From Pseudomonadota bacterium (GTDB lineage Bacteria > Myxococcota_A > UBA796 > CAJQPC01), in contig JAAESX010000099.1 of NCBI GenBank assembly GCA_024228935.1, positions 1-64,000 on the forward strand: 64,000 bases of DNA. Direction: 5' to 3'. Both the position numbers and the translations under genes were made by a program. The notes beneath the pieces were generated by a model, which had not been told where the DNA came from, did no database searches, and worked only from the letters and a program-made list of their open reading frames with translations. Shown piece by piece: positions 16,840 to 25,258 of the stretch (position 1 is the first letter of the stretch; each line of letters starts with the position of its first letter).

Positions 16840-18314
16840 GGTGAGGTGCCCTCGTTCGTTCCCATCTCCTGCTCCATCAGCTCGCGGCGTTCGGCCTTCT
16901 CGGCCTCCTTCTTCTTCTTCCGGCGCTGCTCGCGGACGGCGTCCTCGACGACGGAGAACACGCTCTCGTCGACCAGGTAGACCGGGTCCTTCCCGTCGAG
17001 CTTGGCGTACACCCGGCGGACCTCGTGGTCGTCCATCTCGAGCGAGGGGCCGGCGTCACCCAGCAGCAGCGTGAAGCCCTGGCCCACGTCGTCCGCGGCG
17101 GTCACCGAGGCGACCGGCGCGTCCAGGCCGTACGGCTTCAGCGAGCTCGGCGCGTCGTCGACGAACTCCTGGGCCTCCAGGCTGGCGACACGGCTGGCGA
17201 GGCGACGCGGCGTCGAGCCCGGGACCGGCGTCTCGTCCCACCACATCCAGACGTCCCCGCGCTTGGTGAGCGGGACCTCCTCGCCCTGCATCTCCACCGT
17301 CTCGTGGCGGTCGATGCGTGCGAGGAGCGTGACGATGTCGTCCTCGTCGATCTGGGCGAAGCGACGGTCGCGGTACTCCTCGGGGTCCTTGTCGAAGTCG
17401 TCGAGGAAGGCGTCCTTGCTGCTGTAGACCGTCCCGTCGCCGTGCACGAGCATGTACGCGAGCGGCGGATCGGCGTCGCCAGGGACCCGGTCACCGACGA
17501 GCAGCGTCATGGGCGGCCTGGTGCCGAAGGCGATGGTGATGCGGGCCCGAGGCTCGGCCAGGCCCCACTCGGACAGGTCTGTGTCGTCGGTCACGTCCGC
17601 CACGAAGTCCGTGGCCTTCAGGACCGCGATGCGGCCCAGCAGGGACCGGGCGTCGTCGAGCGCGACGTCCATCTCCAGTGGCTCGCGCATGACCCACGAC
17701 TTCTCGCCCGTGCGCTGGAGCTTCAGCACCCGGTCGTTCGGCAGGTCGGCGTCGATGCTGTCCGCGTCCTTGCTGTTGAAGGAGGCGAAGCGGCGCTCGC
17801 GGAAGTCGTCGAAGTCGAGCACGTAGTAGTCGACCGCCGACTTCTTCACCGTGTAGATGACGCCGTCCGGCAGCGGCTGGATGTAGTAGCTGACCGCGCT
17901 CGGGTTCGGGTCGCCGCCGTAGAACTCCTCCTGGCCGCCATCGCGGAAGGTGAGCTCGACGTGCACGCGCTGGCTGGCGCCGAGGCCGTACAGGGCCGCA
18001 TCCTCGGGGTCCTCGACGACCGCCGCACGGGCGGTCAGGTCGTGGAGCTGGTGCTTGACCCGGTTGACCATCGACTTGCTGGCGCGAAAGCCGGTCTCCT
18101 CGATGACCCAGCCCGCAGGCTGCTCGACGAGCGTGATGACGCTGCCGTCCGGGCGGGTCACGCGGGCCTTCACCAGGTCCTGCTTCTCGAACGTGAAGAT
18201 GGGCCGGTCCTCGACGTCGGTGGTCTCCTCGACCGGCTTCTCGACGAAGACGACGAAGAGGATGACGGCGAGGAGCGCCACGGCCGCGGCGAGCGTGCCC
18301 TTGAAGGTCTTCAT
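16836..18314 (-). CDS. DUF4340-family membrane-anchored protein of the GldG-type ABC operon
   Basis: A 492-residue protein with one N-terminal membrane span (MKTFKGTLAAAVALLAVILFVVFVEK) followed by a large extracytoplasmic part made of repeated beta/alpha modules. Its blocks (FTFEKQDLVKARVTRPDG, YGLGASQRVHVEL, EWGLAEPRARITIAFG, LLVGDRVPG) are typical of DUF4340 proteins beside ABC-GldG genes. The C-terminus is charged (KKKKEAEKAERRE). ATG 18314 overlaps the GldG stop by 4 bp, and its own stop overlaps the GTG of the candidate selenoprotein, so translation of all five cistrons looks coupled. Molecular role unknown. Confidence 0.85.
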   Translation of the reverse strand: MKTFKGTLAAAVALLAVILFVVFVEKPVEETTDVEDRPIFTFEKQDLVKARVTRPDGSVITLVEQPAGWVIEETGFRASKSMVNRVKHQLHDLTARAAVVEDPEDAALYGLGASQRVHVELTFRDGGQEEFYGGDPNPSAVSYYIQPLPDGVIYTVKKSAVDYYVLDFDDFRERRFASFNSKDADSIDADLPNDRVLKLQRTGEKSWVMREPLEMDVALDDARSLLGRIAVLKATDFVADVTDDTDLSEWGLAEPRARITIAFGTRPPMTLLVGDRVPGDADPPLAYMLVHGDGTVYSSKDAFLDDFDKDPEEYRDRRFAQIDEDDIVTLLARIDRHETVEMQGEEVPLTKRGDVWMWWDETPVPGSTPRRLASRVASLEAQEFVDDAPSSLKPYGLDAPVASVTAADDVGQGFTLLLGDAGPSLEMDDHEVRRVYAKLDGKDPVYLVDESVFSVVEDAVREQRRKKKKEAEKAERRELMEQEMGTNEGTSP

Positions 18315-19786
18315 CGACCCCTCCGAGAGGCCCAGACGCCAGCGCCTGCGAGGAACGTCAGCAGCGGGAAGAGTCCGAGCACCATCCACAGGATGCGCTG
18401 ACGGTCGTCCTCGGTCAGGGCGAGTCGCCGGACCGCGGTGGGGTTGCCGATCAGACTGATGCGAGCGTCGTCCCAGACGAGCCAGCGGAACGAGTTCACG
18501 CAGAACGTGGCGTTTCCCGGCCCTTCGGCGAGCAGGCCGTTCGTGGCGAAGTCCGAGTCGCCGACGAGCAGGACACGGCTGACGCGCTTGCCCTCGTTGA
18601 CGATGCTCGAGCCACCCGGCTGCAGCGACAGGGCCCAGGCATAGGTGAAGGGTCCGGCCAGGTCGACCTCGGCCTCGTAGATGCCCCCGCCGCCGACGCG
18701 CAGCTTGCCGCCGCGGTCGACCCAGCCGTCCCGCGAGGTCTTCAGCACAGCGTCGGCCTGGAGCCACTCGGGCGGGGTGTCGAGCAGGCGGATTCCCGCG
18801 ATCCGGTCCAGGACCGTGAGCATGTGCTGCTCGGAGAGCTCGTCGACGATGCTGTGCCGGCCGTACTGGACGACTGGACGCCCCACGAAGGGCGCGATGA
18901 ACTTCTCGTCGGCGACGATGCCCTCGGGCACCGTGACGCCCATGCGCTCGAGCACCAGCGGCAGCGGCGTGTCGGGCTCGATCATCACCATCAGCGCACC
19001 ACCGCCGGCGACGAAGGCGTGCACCGCATCGTCCACGCCCTCGGTCAGCGGCGCGGTCGGTGCGGCCACGAGCAACGCGGCGGCGTCGGTGGGAACGACC
19101 GGGATGCCCTCGGCTTCGCGGTCCCGGTAGGGGTCCCACACCTCGAGCTCGTAGTTCTCGTTGTCGAGCAGGTCCTTCAGCGAGGACAGCCCGTCAGGAC
19201 CCGGGTCCTCGGGGTCCTTCTCGCCGTGGCCGCGCAGCACGTAGATGGTCCGGCGGCGCTTGCTCAGCAGCTGCCCGGCGGCACGGTTGAGCGCGGCCTC
19301 GCCCAGGAACTCCAGCCGGCGGTCCTCGCCCTTTCCGGCGCTGCGGAACAGCTCGCGCGCCTTCACGTCGACCCGCTCGTCGCCGCGCTTGACCACCAGG
19401 TGGCCGTACTCACGCACACCCAGGTTCTCGGCGGTGAGCCGCTCGCGATCGAAGTCGACCCACGTCGTCTCGACGCTCGTGGACTGGTAGTCGAGCTCCA
19501 GCAGGAGGTCCTGCATCGCCCGGTTCTTGAAGTAGCTGTCGTTCTTGCCTTCCTGGTACGTGAAGGCGATGACCTCGACGAGCTCGGCCTCCTCGTCCAG
19601 GAGCGAGAGCTTCTTCAGGGTGTCGTCCTGGAGCGCGTTCGTGGCGTCGGCGGAGACGTCCCAGCGCACGCGGTTGCGGTCGGCGACCCCGTACAGGACC
19701 CCGACCAGGACGACGACGAGCACCGTCACGAGCGTGGCGTTTCCGCCATGCGCGAGGGCGCGCTGGAGACTGCGGCTCAACGCCAT
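18311..19786 (-). CDS. GldG-like ABC-associated transmembrane protein
   Basis: A 491-residue protein with an N-terminal span (about 18-36, TLVTVLVVVLVGVLYGV), a large periplasmic ABC-type domain and a C-terminal span (ILWMVLGLFPLLTFLAG) before a basic tail. Motifs such as RWDVSADATNALQDDTLKKL and YVLRGHGEKDP fit the GldG/ABC-2-associated family. GldG pairs with GldA and GldF in gliding bacteria; in Myxococcota the homologous sets have no settled function. Its ATG overlaps the permease stop by 10 bp. Confidence 0.88.
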   Translation of the reverse strand: MALSRSLQRALAHGGNATLVTVLVVVLVGVLYGVADRNRVRWDVSADATNALQDDTLKKLSLLDEEAELVEVIAFTYQEGKNDSYFKNRAMQDLLLELDYQSTSVETTWVDFDRERLTAENLGVREYGHLVVKRGDERVDVKARELFRSAGKGEDRRLEFLGEAALNRAAGQLLSKRRRTIYVLRGHGEKDPEDPGPDGLSSLKDLLDNENYELEVWDPYRDREAEGIPVVPTDAAALLVAAPTAPLTEGVDDAVHAFVAGGGALMVMIEPDTPLPLVLERMGVTVPEGIVADEKFIAPFVGRPVVQYGRHSIVDELSEQHMLTVLDRIAGIRLLDTPPEWLQADAVLKTSRDGWVDRGGKLRVGGGGIYEAEVDLAGPFTYAWALSLQPGGSSIVNEGKRVSRVLLVGDSDFATNGLLAEGPGNATFCVNSFRWLVWDDARISLIGNPTAVRRLALTEDDRQRILWMVLGLFPLLTFLAGAGVWASRRGR

Positions 19787-20487
19787 CGTCGACTCTCCAG
19801 CGTCCGGTACGTCAGGAACAGGAACACGAACGCGAACGCGACGAAGTAGGCGACGTCCGCGCTGTCGATGATGCCCTTGGTGAAGCTCCGCACGTGCGGC
19901 AGGAGCGCAAGCTGGTCGAGCACGCCTTGGAAGCGCTCGGGCACCACAGCTCCGGCGCTCCCGATGACCCAGAACGGCAGCAGCAGGACGATGCCGCCCA
20001 TGCCGGCCGCGACCTGGTCATTGGTCAGGCTCGACGCGAACAGCCCGGCGGCGCAGAAGGCCGCGCAGACCAGGAACAGCCCGACGTAGCTGGTGGCCAT
20101 GACGCCCCAGTCGGGGTCGCCGTAGTAGGCCAGGATGGCCGGGAAGAGCAGCGTCCCGAGCAGCATGAGCCCGCACATCACCAGCGAGGCGAGCCATTTG
20201 CCGACGATGAGGCTCGGCAGCGACACGGGCGAGGTCATCAAGAGCTCGAACGTGCCCGCCTTCTGTTCCTCGGCGAAGTGCCGCATCGTCAGCATCGGCA
20301 GCACGAAGATCAGCGCGATGGCCAGGTTCCCGAGCATGACGCGCAGGCTCGCTTCGCCGGTGAGCGTGACGCCCAGGTAGAAGAACATGCCCGCGATCAG
20401 CAGGAACACGCCCAGGAAGACGTACGCGAGCGGGCTCACGAAGTAGACCCGCAGCTCCTTCTTCAGGATGGTCCAGACGGCTCTCAC
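19777..20487 (-). CDS. ABC-2 type permease (GldF-like)
   Basis: A 236-residue inner-membrane permease with six predicted spans, starting VRAVWTILKKELRVYFVSPLAYVFL, a very typical ABC-2/GldF opening. TMRHFAEEQKAGTFELLMTSP is the cytoplasmic coupling motif. GTG 20487 is chosen over the long upstream open frame because it overlaps the ATPase stop (GTGA) and matches the family start. It works with the ATPase at 20484-21395 and the GldG and DUF4340 proteins that follow. The exported substrate is unknown. Confidence 0.92.
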   Translation of the reverse strand: MRAVWTILKKELRVYFVSPLAYVFLGVFLLIAGMFFYLGVTLTGEASLRVMLGNLAIALIFVLPMLTMRHFAEEQKAGTFELLMTSPVSLPSLIVGKWLASLVMCGLMLLGTLLFPAILAYYGDPDWGVMATSYVGLFLVCAAFCAAGLFASSLTNDQVAAGMGGIVLLLPFWVIGSAGAVVPERFQGVLDQLALLPHVRSFTKGIIDSADVAYFVAFAFVFLFLTYRTLESRRWR

Positions 20488-21395
20488 AGGCCCCCCTCCT
20501 GGCCGATGAGGGAGAGGAACGCGTCCTCGAGTGACGGGACGACCTTCTCGAGCGAGACGAGCGTCCAGTCGTTCTTGCCGGCGAGCCGCGCGATGGCGGG
20601 ACGAGGGTCGGTGTCCGCGTGGACGACCAGGACCTCGCCCGGGACGACCTGCCGGACATCGGGGAGCGCACCGATCTCGACGGCGGCCCCCTCGGCGTCG
20701 CGCAGCTCGACCCGGAAGTGCGTGGGCGCGGCGTTCTGCCGTACCTCCTCCATCGAGCCCTTGGCGGCGATCTCCCCCTCGTTGATGACGACGACGTGGC
20801 TGCAGAGCGCCTCGACCTCGCGAAGGATGTGGGTCGAGACCACCACGGTGTGGTCCGCAGCCAGGTCGCGCATCAGCTCGCGCACGCCGACCATCTGGGC
20901 CGGGTCCAGGCCGCTCGTGGGCTCGTCGAGGATGAGGACCTTGGGGTCGTGGACGAGCGCCTGGGCCAGGCCGACACGCTGCCGGTAGCCCTTCGAGAGG
21001 CTGCCCGTGATGCGGCGCTCCCAGCCCCGAAGCCCGACGCGCTCCATGACCTCGCCGATGCGGCGGTCGGCGGCGGCGCCGGTGAGCCCGCGCAGCTCGG
21101 CGACGAAGCGCAGGAAGGCCCCCACCGTGAGCTCCCGGTACAGCGGCGGGGTCTCGGGCAGATACCCGACGTTGCGCTTGACCTCCATCGCGTCCTGGAA
21201 GACGTCGAACCCAGCCACGCGGGCTGTGCCGTCCGTCGCCGGGATGAACCCCGTCAGGATGCGCATCGTGGTGGTCTTGCCGGCGCCGTTCGGCCCGATG
21301 AACCCGAGGATCTGGCCTTCGTCGACCGAGAACTCGAGGTCCTTCACGGCGGTGAACGGCCCATACCGTTTCGTCAGCTTCTGGACTTCGATCAT
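20484..21395 (-). CDS. ABC transporter ATP-binding protein (GldA-like)
   Basis: A 303-residue ATPase that powers the permease encoded next. It has Walker A (GPNGAGKTTT), the signature SLSKGYRQRVGLAQAL, Walker B (VLILDEPTSGLDP) and the switch His (VVSTHI). The C-terminal extension after residue 220 (FRVELRDAEGAAVEIGALP...) is typical of the ABC-2/GldA branch. ATG 21395 begins MIEVQKLTKRYGPFTAV. It is the first cistron of the five-gene operon and is divergent from the acetyltransferase gene. Confidence 0.95.
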   Translation of the reverse strand: MIEVQKLTKRYGPFTAVKDLEFSVDEGQILGFIGPNGAGKTTTMRILTGFIPATDGTARVAGFDVFQDAMEVKRNVGYLPETPPLYRELTVGAFLRFVAELRGLTGAAADRRIGEVMERVGLRGWERRITGSLSKGYRQRVGLAQALVHDPKVLILDEPTSGLDPAQMVGVRELMRDLAADHTVVVSTHILREVEALCSHVVVINEGEIAAKGSMEEVRQNAAPTHFRVELRDAEGAAVEIGALPDVRQVVPGEVLVVHADTDPRPAIARLAGKNDWTLVSLEKVVPSLEDAFLSLIGQEGGL

Positions 21396-21423
21396 GCGGC
21401 GCGAAGTGTAATCTGCCGCAGTT

Positions 21424-21852
21424 GTGGACGCCCTTCTTCGAGCCGCTGGTGATGCCGATCTGAAGGCGATCGCTGCGCTCGGCGACGAGCCCATGCGCCA
21501 GGGGTGGACGGTCGACCGGCTTCGAGGCGAGCTCGACCGCGGGCTGGCCCGGGTGGTCGTCGCGGATCTGGAGGGACGCCTGGCGGGCCACGCCATCGGC
21601 TGGGCGGTGGCCGGCGAGGCCCAGATCCTGGACGTCCGGGTCGCGGAGTGGGCGCGGCGCCGGGGCCTGGGAGGGCGACTGGTCGACGCGCTGGTCGAGG
21701 CCTGCGAGGGCGAGGTCGCGCTGCTCGAGGTGCGGGCGGACAACGTCGCCGCCATCGGGCTGTACGGCGCGCTCGGCTTCGTCGTGAACGGGCGCCGCTC
21801 GGCGTACTACCCGGACGGCACCGACGCCCTGCTCATGCAGCGCCCCGCCTAG
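21424..21852 (+). CDS. RimI-like GNAT N-acetyltransferase
   Basis: A 142-residue acetyl-CoA-dependent acetyltransferase. The acetyl-CoA loop is seen in VAEWARRRGLGGRLVDALV, and LLEVRADNVAAIGLYGALGFVVNGRR is the RimI-type signature (E-V-R-x-x-N-x-A-A-x-x-L-Y). RimI acetylates the N-terminal alanine of ribosomal protein S18; family members also modify other proteins. It starts with GTG 28 bp from the divergent ABC operon and ends 3 bp from the convergent serine hydrolase. RimI is usually beside tsaB, which is not here. Confidence 0.85.
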   Translation: MDALLRAAGDADLKAIAALGDEPMRQGWTVDRLRGELDRGLARVVVADLEGRLAGHAIGWAVAGEAQILDVRVAEWARRRGLGGRLVDALVEACEGEVALLEVRADNVAAIGLYGALGFVVNGRRSAYYPDGTDALLMQRPA

Positions 21853-21855
21853 GCG

Positions 21856-23328
21856 CTAGTACAGCCAGTCACCCGGGCGCATCGGCTCGTCCCAGGCGCC
21901 CGCGACCTCGAGGTCCAGCACCCGGGCCTGCTCCGGCACCGGTCCCTCAGCCCCGTCGCGCTCGGCGACCCAATACCGGTTGGCGATGTAGCGGGTGTCG
22001 CCGCCATCGGGCACGAACCGCACGTAGTTCCAGCCGTTCTGGCTGTAGAAGAACTCGTCCCGGCCGTTCTGGTACAGGCGGAACCAGGTGTTCGAGCCGT
22101 CCAGGAACCGCACGTACAGCTTGTCGGCGGTGCCCATGGACACCTCGACCCGGCCCACGCCGTCCGGGTCCCGGTAGGTGCCCTCGTACTCGACCCACAC
22201 GTCCGGCCCGCTGGTGACCTCCTCGGCGTTCGGCTCGCCCCAACCCTCGACGAACCGGCCCAGGGCCTCGTACGCCAGCGTGTAGGGGGACACGTCGCGG
22301 GTGTTGAACGCGACCGCCACGCCGACGTCGTGGTCGGGAGCGAGCAGCAGGTAGGACATGTGGCCACCGCCGGCCCCACCGTGGCCGACCAGGCGGATGC
22401 CCCGGTCCTCCCAGGTGAAAAAGCCGTAGCCCGCATCGCTCGCCGCCGCGTTGAACGCCGGGTGCTGGGCCCAGGCCGCCTCGAGGGTCCCCTCGGACAC
22501 CAGGTCGCCTCCCCCGTCCAGCAGGAGCTCGACCATCGACGCGAGATCCAGGATCGAGGCGTGCAGCCAGCCGGCAGGGCGCAGGTAGCCGCAGTCGTGG
22601 AGGTCGGGCGTGTACCAGGAGCCCGAGTCGTAGCCGATGCTCGCCGGGACCTCGTCGAGCATGGAGACGTCGAAGCTGGCGTTGTCCATCCCGGCCGGCT
22701 CGAGCACCCGCTCGTCCATCAGCGAGATGAAGTCCTGGCCGGTCTGCTCCTCGAGTACGTGGCCGACGAGAGACCAGCCGACGTTGCTGTAGTTGTAGAG
22801 CGTGCCCGGCTCGGCGTGCAGCTCGTTGTCGTAGCCGGCCCAGTACTCGTCGATGTCGACGCTGCACTGGGTCGTCCACCAGTCCGGCAGCGCGGTCGTG
22901 TGGGTCATCGCCTGGTGCAGCGTCAGATCGCCGACCTCGCCCGACAGGTCCGTGTACTCGGACACCGGCGTCTCCAGGTCCAGGACGCCCTCCTCGACGA
23001 GCCCGAGGGTCGCGAGCGCCACGTGCATCTTCGAGACGGAGTTCCAGCGCATCCGCGTGTCGACGGTGAGCGGGATGCTGCTGCCGTACTGCGCGTCGCC
23101 CCAGGCCCCGACGAACGCCGTCTCGCCATCCAGGACCACGGCGAGCGCGATGCCCGGCACGTAGTCGTGATGGAGCTGGTCGAGCGCCTCGGCCTCGATG
23201 CGAGCCCACGCCTCGTCACGACCGTCGTCGACGGCGGTGTCGTCGACGAGCTCGGGGCAGTCGCAGTCGACGTCGTGGTCGTGCGGGGGGAGGTCGGACT
23301 CGGAACAGGCCAGGGCGAGGAACAGCAT
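21856..23328 (-). CDS. Serine beta-lactamase-fold hydrolase lipoprotein
   Basis: A 490-residue class C beta-lactamase/DD-peptidase-fold enzyme. The catalytic set is visible: Ser and Lys in SVSK (RWNSVSKMHVAL), Tyr in NYSNVGWSLVG, and an HGGAGGG motif in place of KTG. A C-terminal lipocalin-like domain (about 370-490) is rich in aromatic strands (YEGTYRDPDGVGRVEVSMG). The N-terminus is a minimal lipoprotein signal with Cys at residue 8 (MLFLALAC) and then an acidic His-rich linker. In-frame stop TGA lies seven codons upstream with no other start between, so the signal really is this short. Substrate unknown. Confidence 0.88.
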   Translation of the reverse strand: MLFLALACSESDLPPHDHDVDCDCPELVDDTAVDDGRDEAWARIEAEALDQLHHDYVPGIALAVVLDGETAFVGAWGDAQYGSSIPLTVDTRMRWNSVSKMHVALATLGLVEEGVLDLETPVSEYTDLSGEVGDLTLHQAMTHTTALPDWWTTQCSVDIDEYWAGYDNELHAEPGTLYNYSNVGWSLVGHVLEEQTGQDFISLMDERVLEPAGMDNASFDVSMLDEVPASIGYDSGSWYTPDLHDCGYLRPAGWLHASILDLASMVELLLDGGGDLVSEGTLEAAWAQHPAFNAAASDAGYGFFTWEDRGIRLVGHGGAGGGHMSYLLLAPDHDVGVAVAFNTRDVSPYTLAYEALGRFVEGWGEPNAEEVTSGPDVWVEYEGTYRDPDGVGRVEVSMGTADKLYVRFLDGSNTWFRLYQNGRDEFFYSQNGWNYVRFVPDGGDTRYIANRYWVAERDGAEGPVPEQARVLDLEVAGAWDEPMRPGDWLY

Positions 23329-23349
23329 GCGCCGGACCTTAGCCGAGGG

Positions 23350-24270
23350 TCAGTACGTCGCGCCGAACCGGTAGGTCTTTCCGATGGGGCCGAACGGGGC
23401 GCTGATCTCCTGGAAGGACCAGTTCTCCACCTTGTTCGACATGCAGGTCTCGAGCTGCGTGTCCGCCTTGTTCCGCGGCTGGATGGACACGCCCGAGGTC
23501 GAGCCGTCCTTCTGGATGGTGAAGATGACCGTCCACGCGCCGCGGATGGTCTCGTCTTCCTTCAGGCGCGACTCGTAGCACTGCTTGAGCTGGCCGCCGT
23601 ACCGGGAGAGGGCGTTCTTGGCCATCTCCTGGATCTGGCTGGGGTCCGTCAGGACGATGCCCTTGCGGTTGAGGTCGGTGGTGGCGCCACCGACCGACAT
23701 GCTGAGCCCACCGCCGGTCGAGCCGACCGAGGCCTGCTTCAGGCCGGCGTCACCCGAGCTGTTCTCGGGCACGTCGCCCGCGTCGAAGCGCGAGCCGTTG
23801 CCGTACTCCTCGACCGCAGCCGTTCCGCCGCTGGCATCCGAGCCCCGGTTCGCTGCCTTGGCGGCGGCCTTGGCAGACGCGTCGTCGGCTTGCTGCTCGG
23901 TCTTGATCCGATCCTGCTCGGCGGCCTCGAGCTCGCCGACATCGACGACGAACATGTCCTCTTCCTCGAAGGCGAGGATCTCGGCCTTCTCCGCTTCGCG
24001 GTCGGTGTGCTGCTTGTAGAACAGCCCGGTGCTGGCGACCGCCAGGAGCAGGAGCAGTCCCACGATGCCCGCCGTGCGGGTGCTGGACTTCTTCTCTTCG
24101 ACCCGCTTGGCTTCGGCCTCGGCCGCCTTGGCCTGCACACCGGGATCGGTCGCAGCCTCGTCACCGGGGATGTCGTTGAAGCAGTGTGGACACGCTCCGC
24201 CGAATCGGGTCAGCTCGTCGTCGACCTGACCCTTGCAGAACGGACATGCAGCGAACTGGCTCAAATCCAT
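23350..24270 (-). CDS. AgmX/PglI-type TonB-like protein with N-terminal zinc ribbon
   Basis: A 306-residue protein with a zinc-ribbon-like start (CPFC and CPHC, residues 9-33), a membrane span around 68-88 (AGIVGLLLLLAVASTGLFY), a low-complexity Ala/Glu/Gly linker, and a C-terminal TonB-like domain (LSRYGGQLKQCYESRL...GSTSGVSIQPRNKADTQLETCMSNKVENWSF). The last part is the AgmX/PglI C-terminal domain of gliding- and motility-linked myxobacterial proteins. The Cys pair in QCYE and TCMS is conserved in that group. Its ATG faces the divergent small coiled-coil gene. Role inferred from family only. Confidence 0.8.
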   Translation of the reverse strand: MDLSQFAACPFCKGQVDDELTRFGGACPHCFNDIPGDEAATDPGVQAKAAEAEAKRVEEKKSSTRTAGIVGLLLLLAVASTGLFYKQHTDREAEKAEILAFEEEDMFVVDVGELEAAEQDRIKTEQQADDASAKAAAKAANRGSDASGGTAAVEEYGNGSRFDAGDVPENSSGDAGLKQASVGSTGGGLSMSVGGATTDLNRKGIVLTDPSQIQEMAKNALSRYGGQLKQCYESRLKEDETIRGAWTVIFTIQKDGSTSGVSIQPRNKADTQLETCMSNKVENWSFQEISAPFGPIGKTYRFGATY

Positions 24271-24406
24271 CCTCCACGCGCCGGCATCGTCAATCGCGCA
24301 GCGCGCGAGCCGGGCAAAGTTAGCACCCTTGCCTATCTATCGGCAACATTGGCCGCCACGTTACCTATGGACACCGGATTCGACGAACCGTTCCAGCTGA
24401 GAGCCG

Positions 24407-24727
24407 ATGAGCAGCACTCGCGACTACCTCCGATCCGTCGTCACCGACGCGGTCCTCCCGATCTCCCGCCAGCTCTTCGAGGACGTCGTCATGGAGGTCA
24501 TGAGCGAGCGGCAGATTCCCTCGCGCACCGATTTCCGTGAGCTCCGCGACGTCGTGAACGGGATGCGGGGCAAGACCAGCTCGGCGGCGTCGGGCGCCAA
24601 GAAGAACGAGAAGCGGATCGCGTCGCTCGAGAACCGGCTCGATGAGCTGGTGGCCGAGCGTGACGCCCTGGTCGAGCGACTCGCGAAGCTCGAGAAGCCC
24701 AAGCGCACCCGAGCGAAGAAGAAGTAG
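24407..24727 (+). CDS. Small coiled-coil protein with basic tail
   Basis: A 106-residue protein that I do not assign to a named family. Residues about 1-50 are predicted helical (DYLRSVVTDAVLPISRQLFE). Residues about 60-98 form a clear heptad coiled coil (KRIASLENRLDELVAERDALVERLAKLE). The last residues are a Lys/Arg-rich tail (KRTRAKKK). Basic-tailed coiled-coil proteins of this kind can bind nucleic acid or polymer granules, but nothing here proves it. It sits between two AgmX-type genes and is transcribed toward the second. Confidence 0.7.
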   Translation: MSSTRDYLRSVVTDAVLPISRQLFEDVVMEVMSERQIPSRTDFRELRDVVNGMRGKTSSAASGAKKNEKRIASLENRLDELVAERDALVERLAKLEKPKRTRAKKK

Positions 24728-24734
24728 CTGCCGG

Positions 24735-24755
24735 TATGATGGGGTCTTCGAGGAG
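24735..24755 (+). promoter_or_regulatory. -10-like hexamer and strong ribosome binding site for the second AgmX-like gene
   Basis: TATGAT at 24735-24740 lies 25 bp before the GTG start, and AGGAG at 24751-24755 lies 9 bp before it. The ribosome site is what picks GTG 24765 over the longer upstream frame. No clear -35 box. Confidence 0.4.
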
Positions 24756-24764
24756 ACTCCGAGC

Positions 24765-25256
24765 GTGCTTTTCCTGGCGACATCCCTGGCCCTCGCGGAC
24801 GACTGGGGCGGGGCCGAGATCGACGAGGACGCGCCGACCGAGACGTCGCTCGAGACGGCGGGCTCGGAGACGACCGGCTCGCTCGAGCAGGCCCAGCGCA
24901 AGGTCGAAGGCGGCCTCGAGGCCCTGGGCGGCGGGATGCCCGTCACGTCGCGATCGCGCATCGATCACGTCGCGGTCCAGGGCGCGGTGAAGGGGGCGTA
25001 CCCCGAGATGCTCGCCTGCTACGGCGCCGCGGGCATGACCGAGCGCATGGACGTGGCCTTCACGCTGATCGTGAACCCGGACGGTGGCGTGCACGACGTG
25101 CGGCTCGCCGACATGGCCGACCGCGACCTGGACTTCGTGACCTGCATCCAGCGGGCGCTCGGCGAAGTCCGCTTCGCCCAGCCAGGCGGCAACAAGCCGA
25201 TCGAGGTCCAGAGCACGATCTGGTTCTCGGGGCCCGAGGACGCTCCCGGCGGCTGA
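24765..25256 (+). CDS. Exported AgmX/TonB-C-like protein
   Basis: A 163-residue protein with a very short Sec signal (VLFLATSLALA) and a C-terminal AgmX-like domain: AVKGAYPEMLACYGAAG...MDVAFTLIVNPDGGVHDVRL...DFVTCIQRALGEVRF. The Cys pair (ACYG, TCIQ) matches that in the larger AgmX-like protein at 23350-24270. GTG 24765 is supported by AGGAG nine bases upstream and by the signal peptide. It converges with the CPBP protease gene, with only two bases between stops. A periplasmic or surface partner of the neighbouring AgmX-type protein is a reasonable guess. Confidence 0.8.
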   Translation: MLFLATSLALADDWGGAEIDEDAPTETSLETAGSETTGSLEQAQRKVEGGLEALGGGMPVTSRSRIDHVAVQGAVKGAYPEMLACYGAAGMTERMDVAFTLIVNPDGGVHDVRLADMADRDLDFVTCIQRALGEVRFAQPGGNKPIEVQSTIWFSGPEDAPGG

Positions 25257-25258
25257 GC

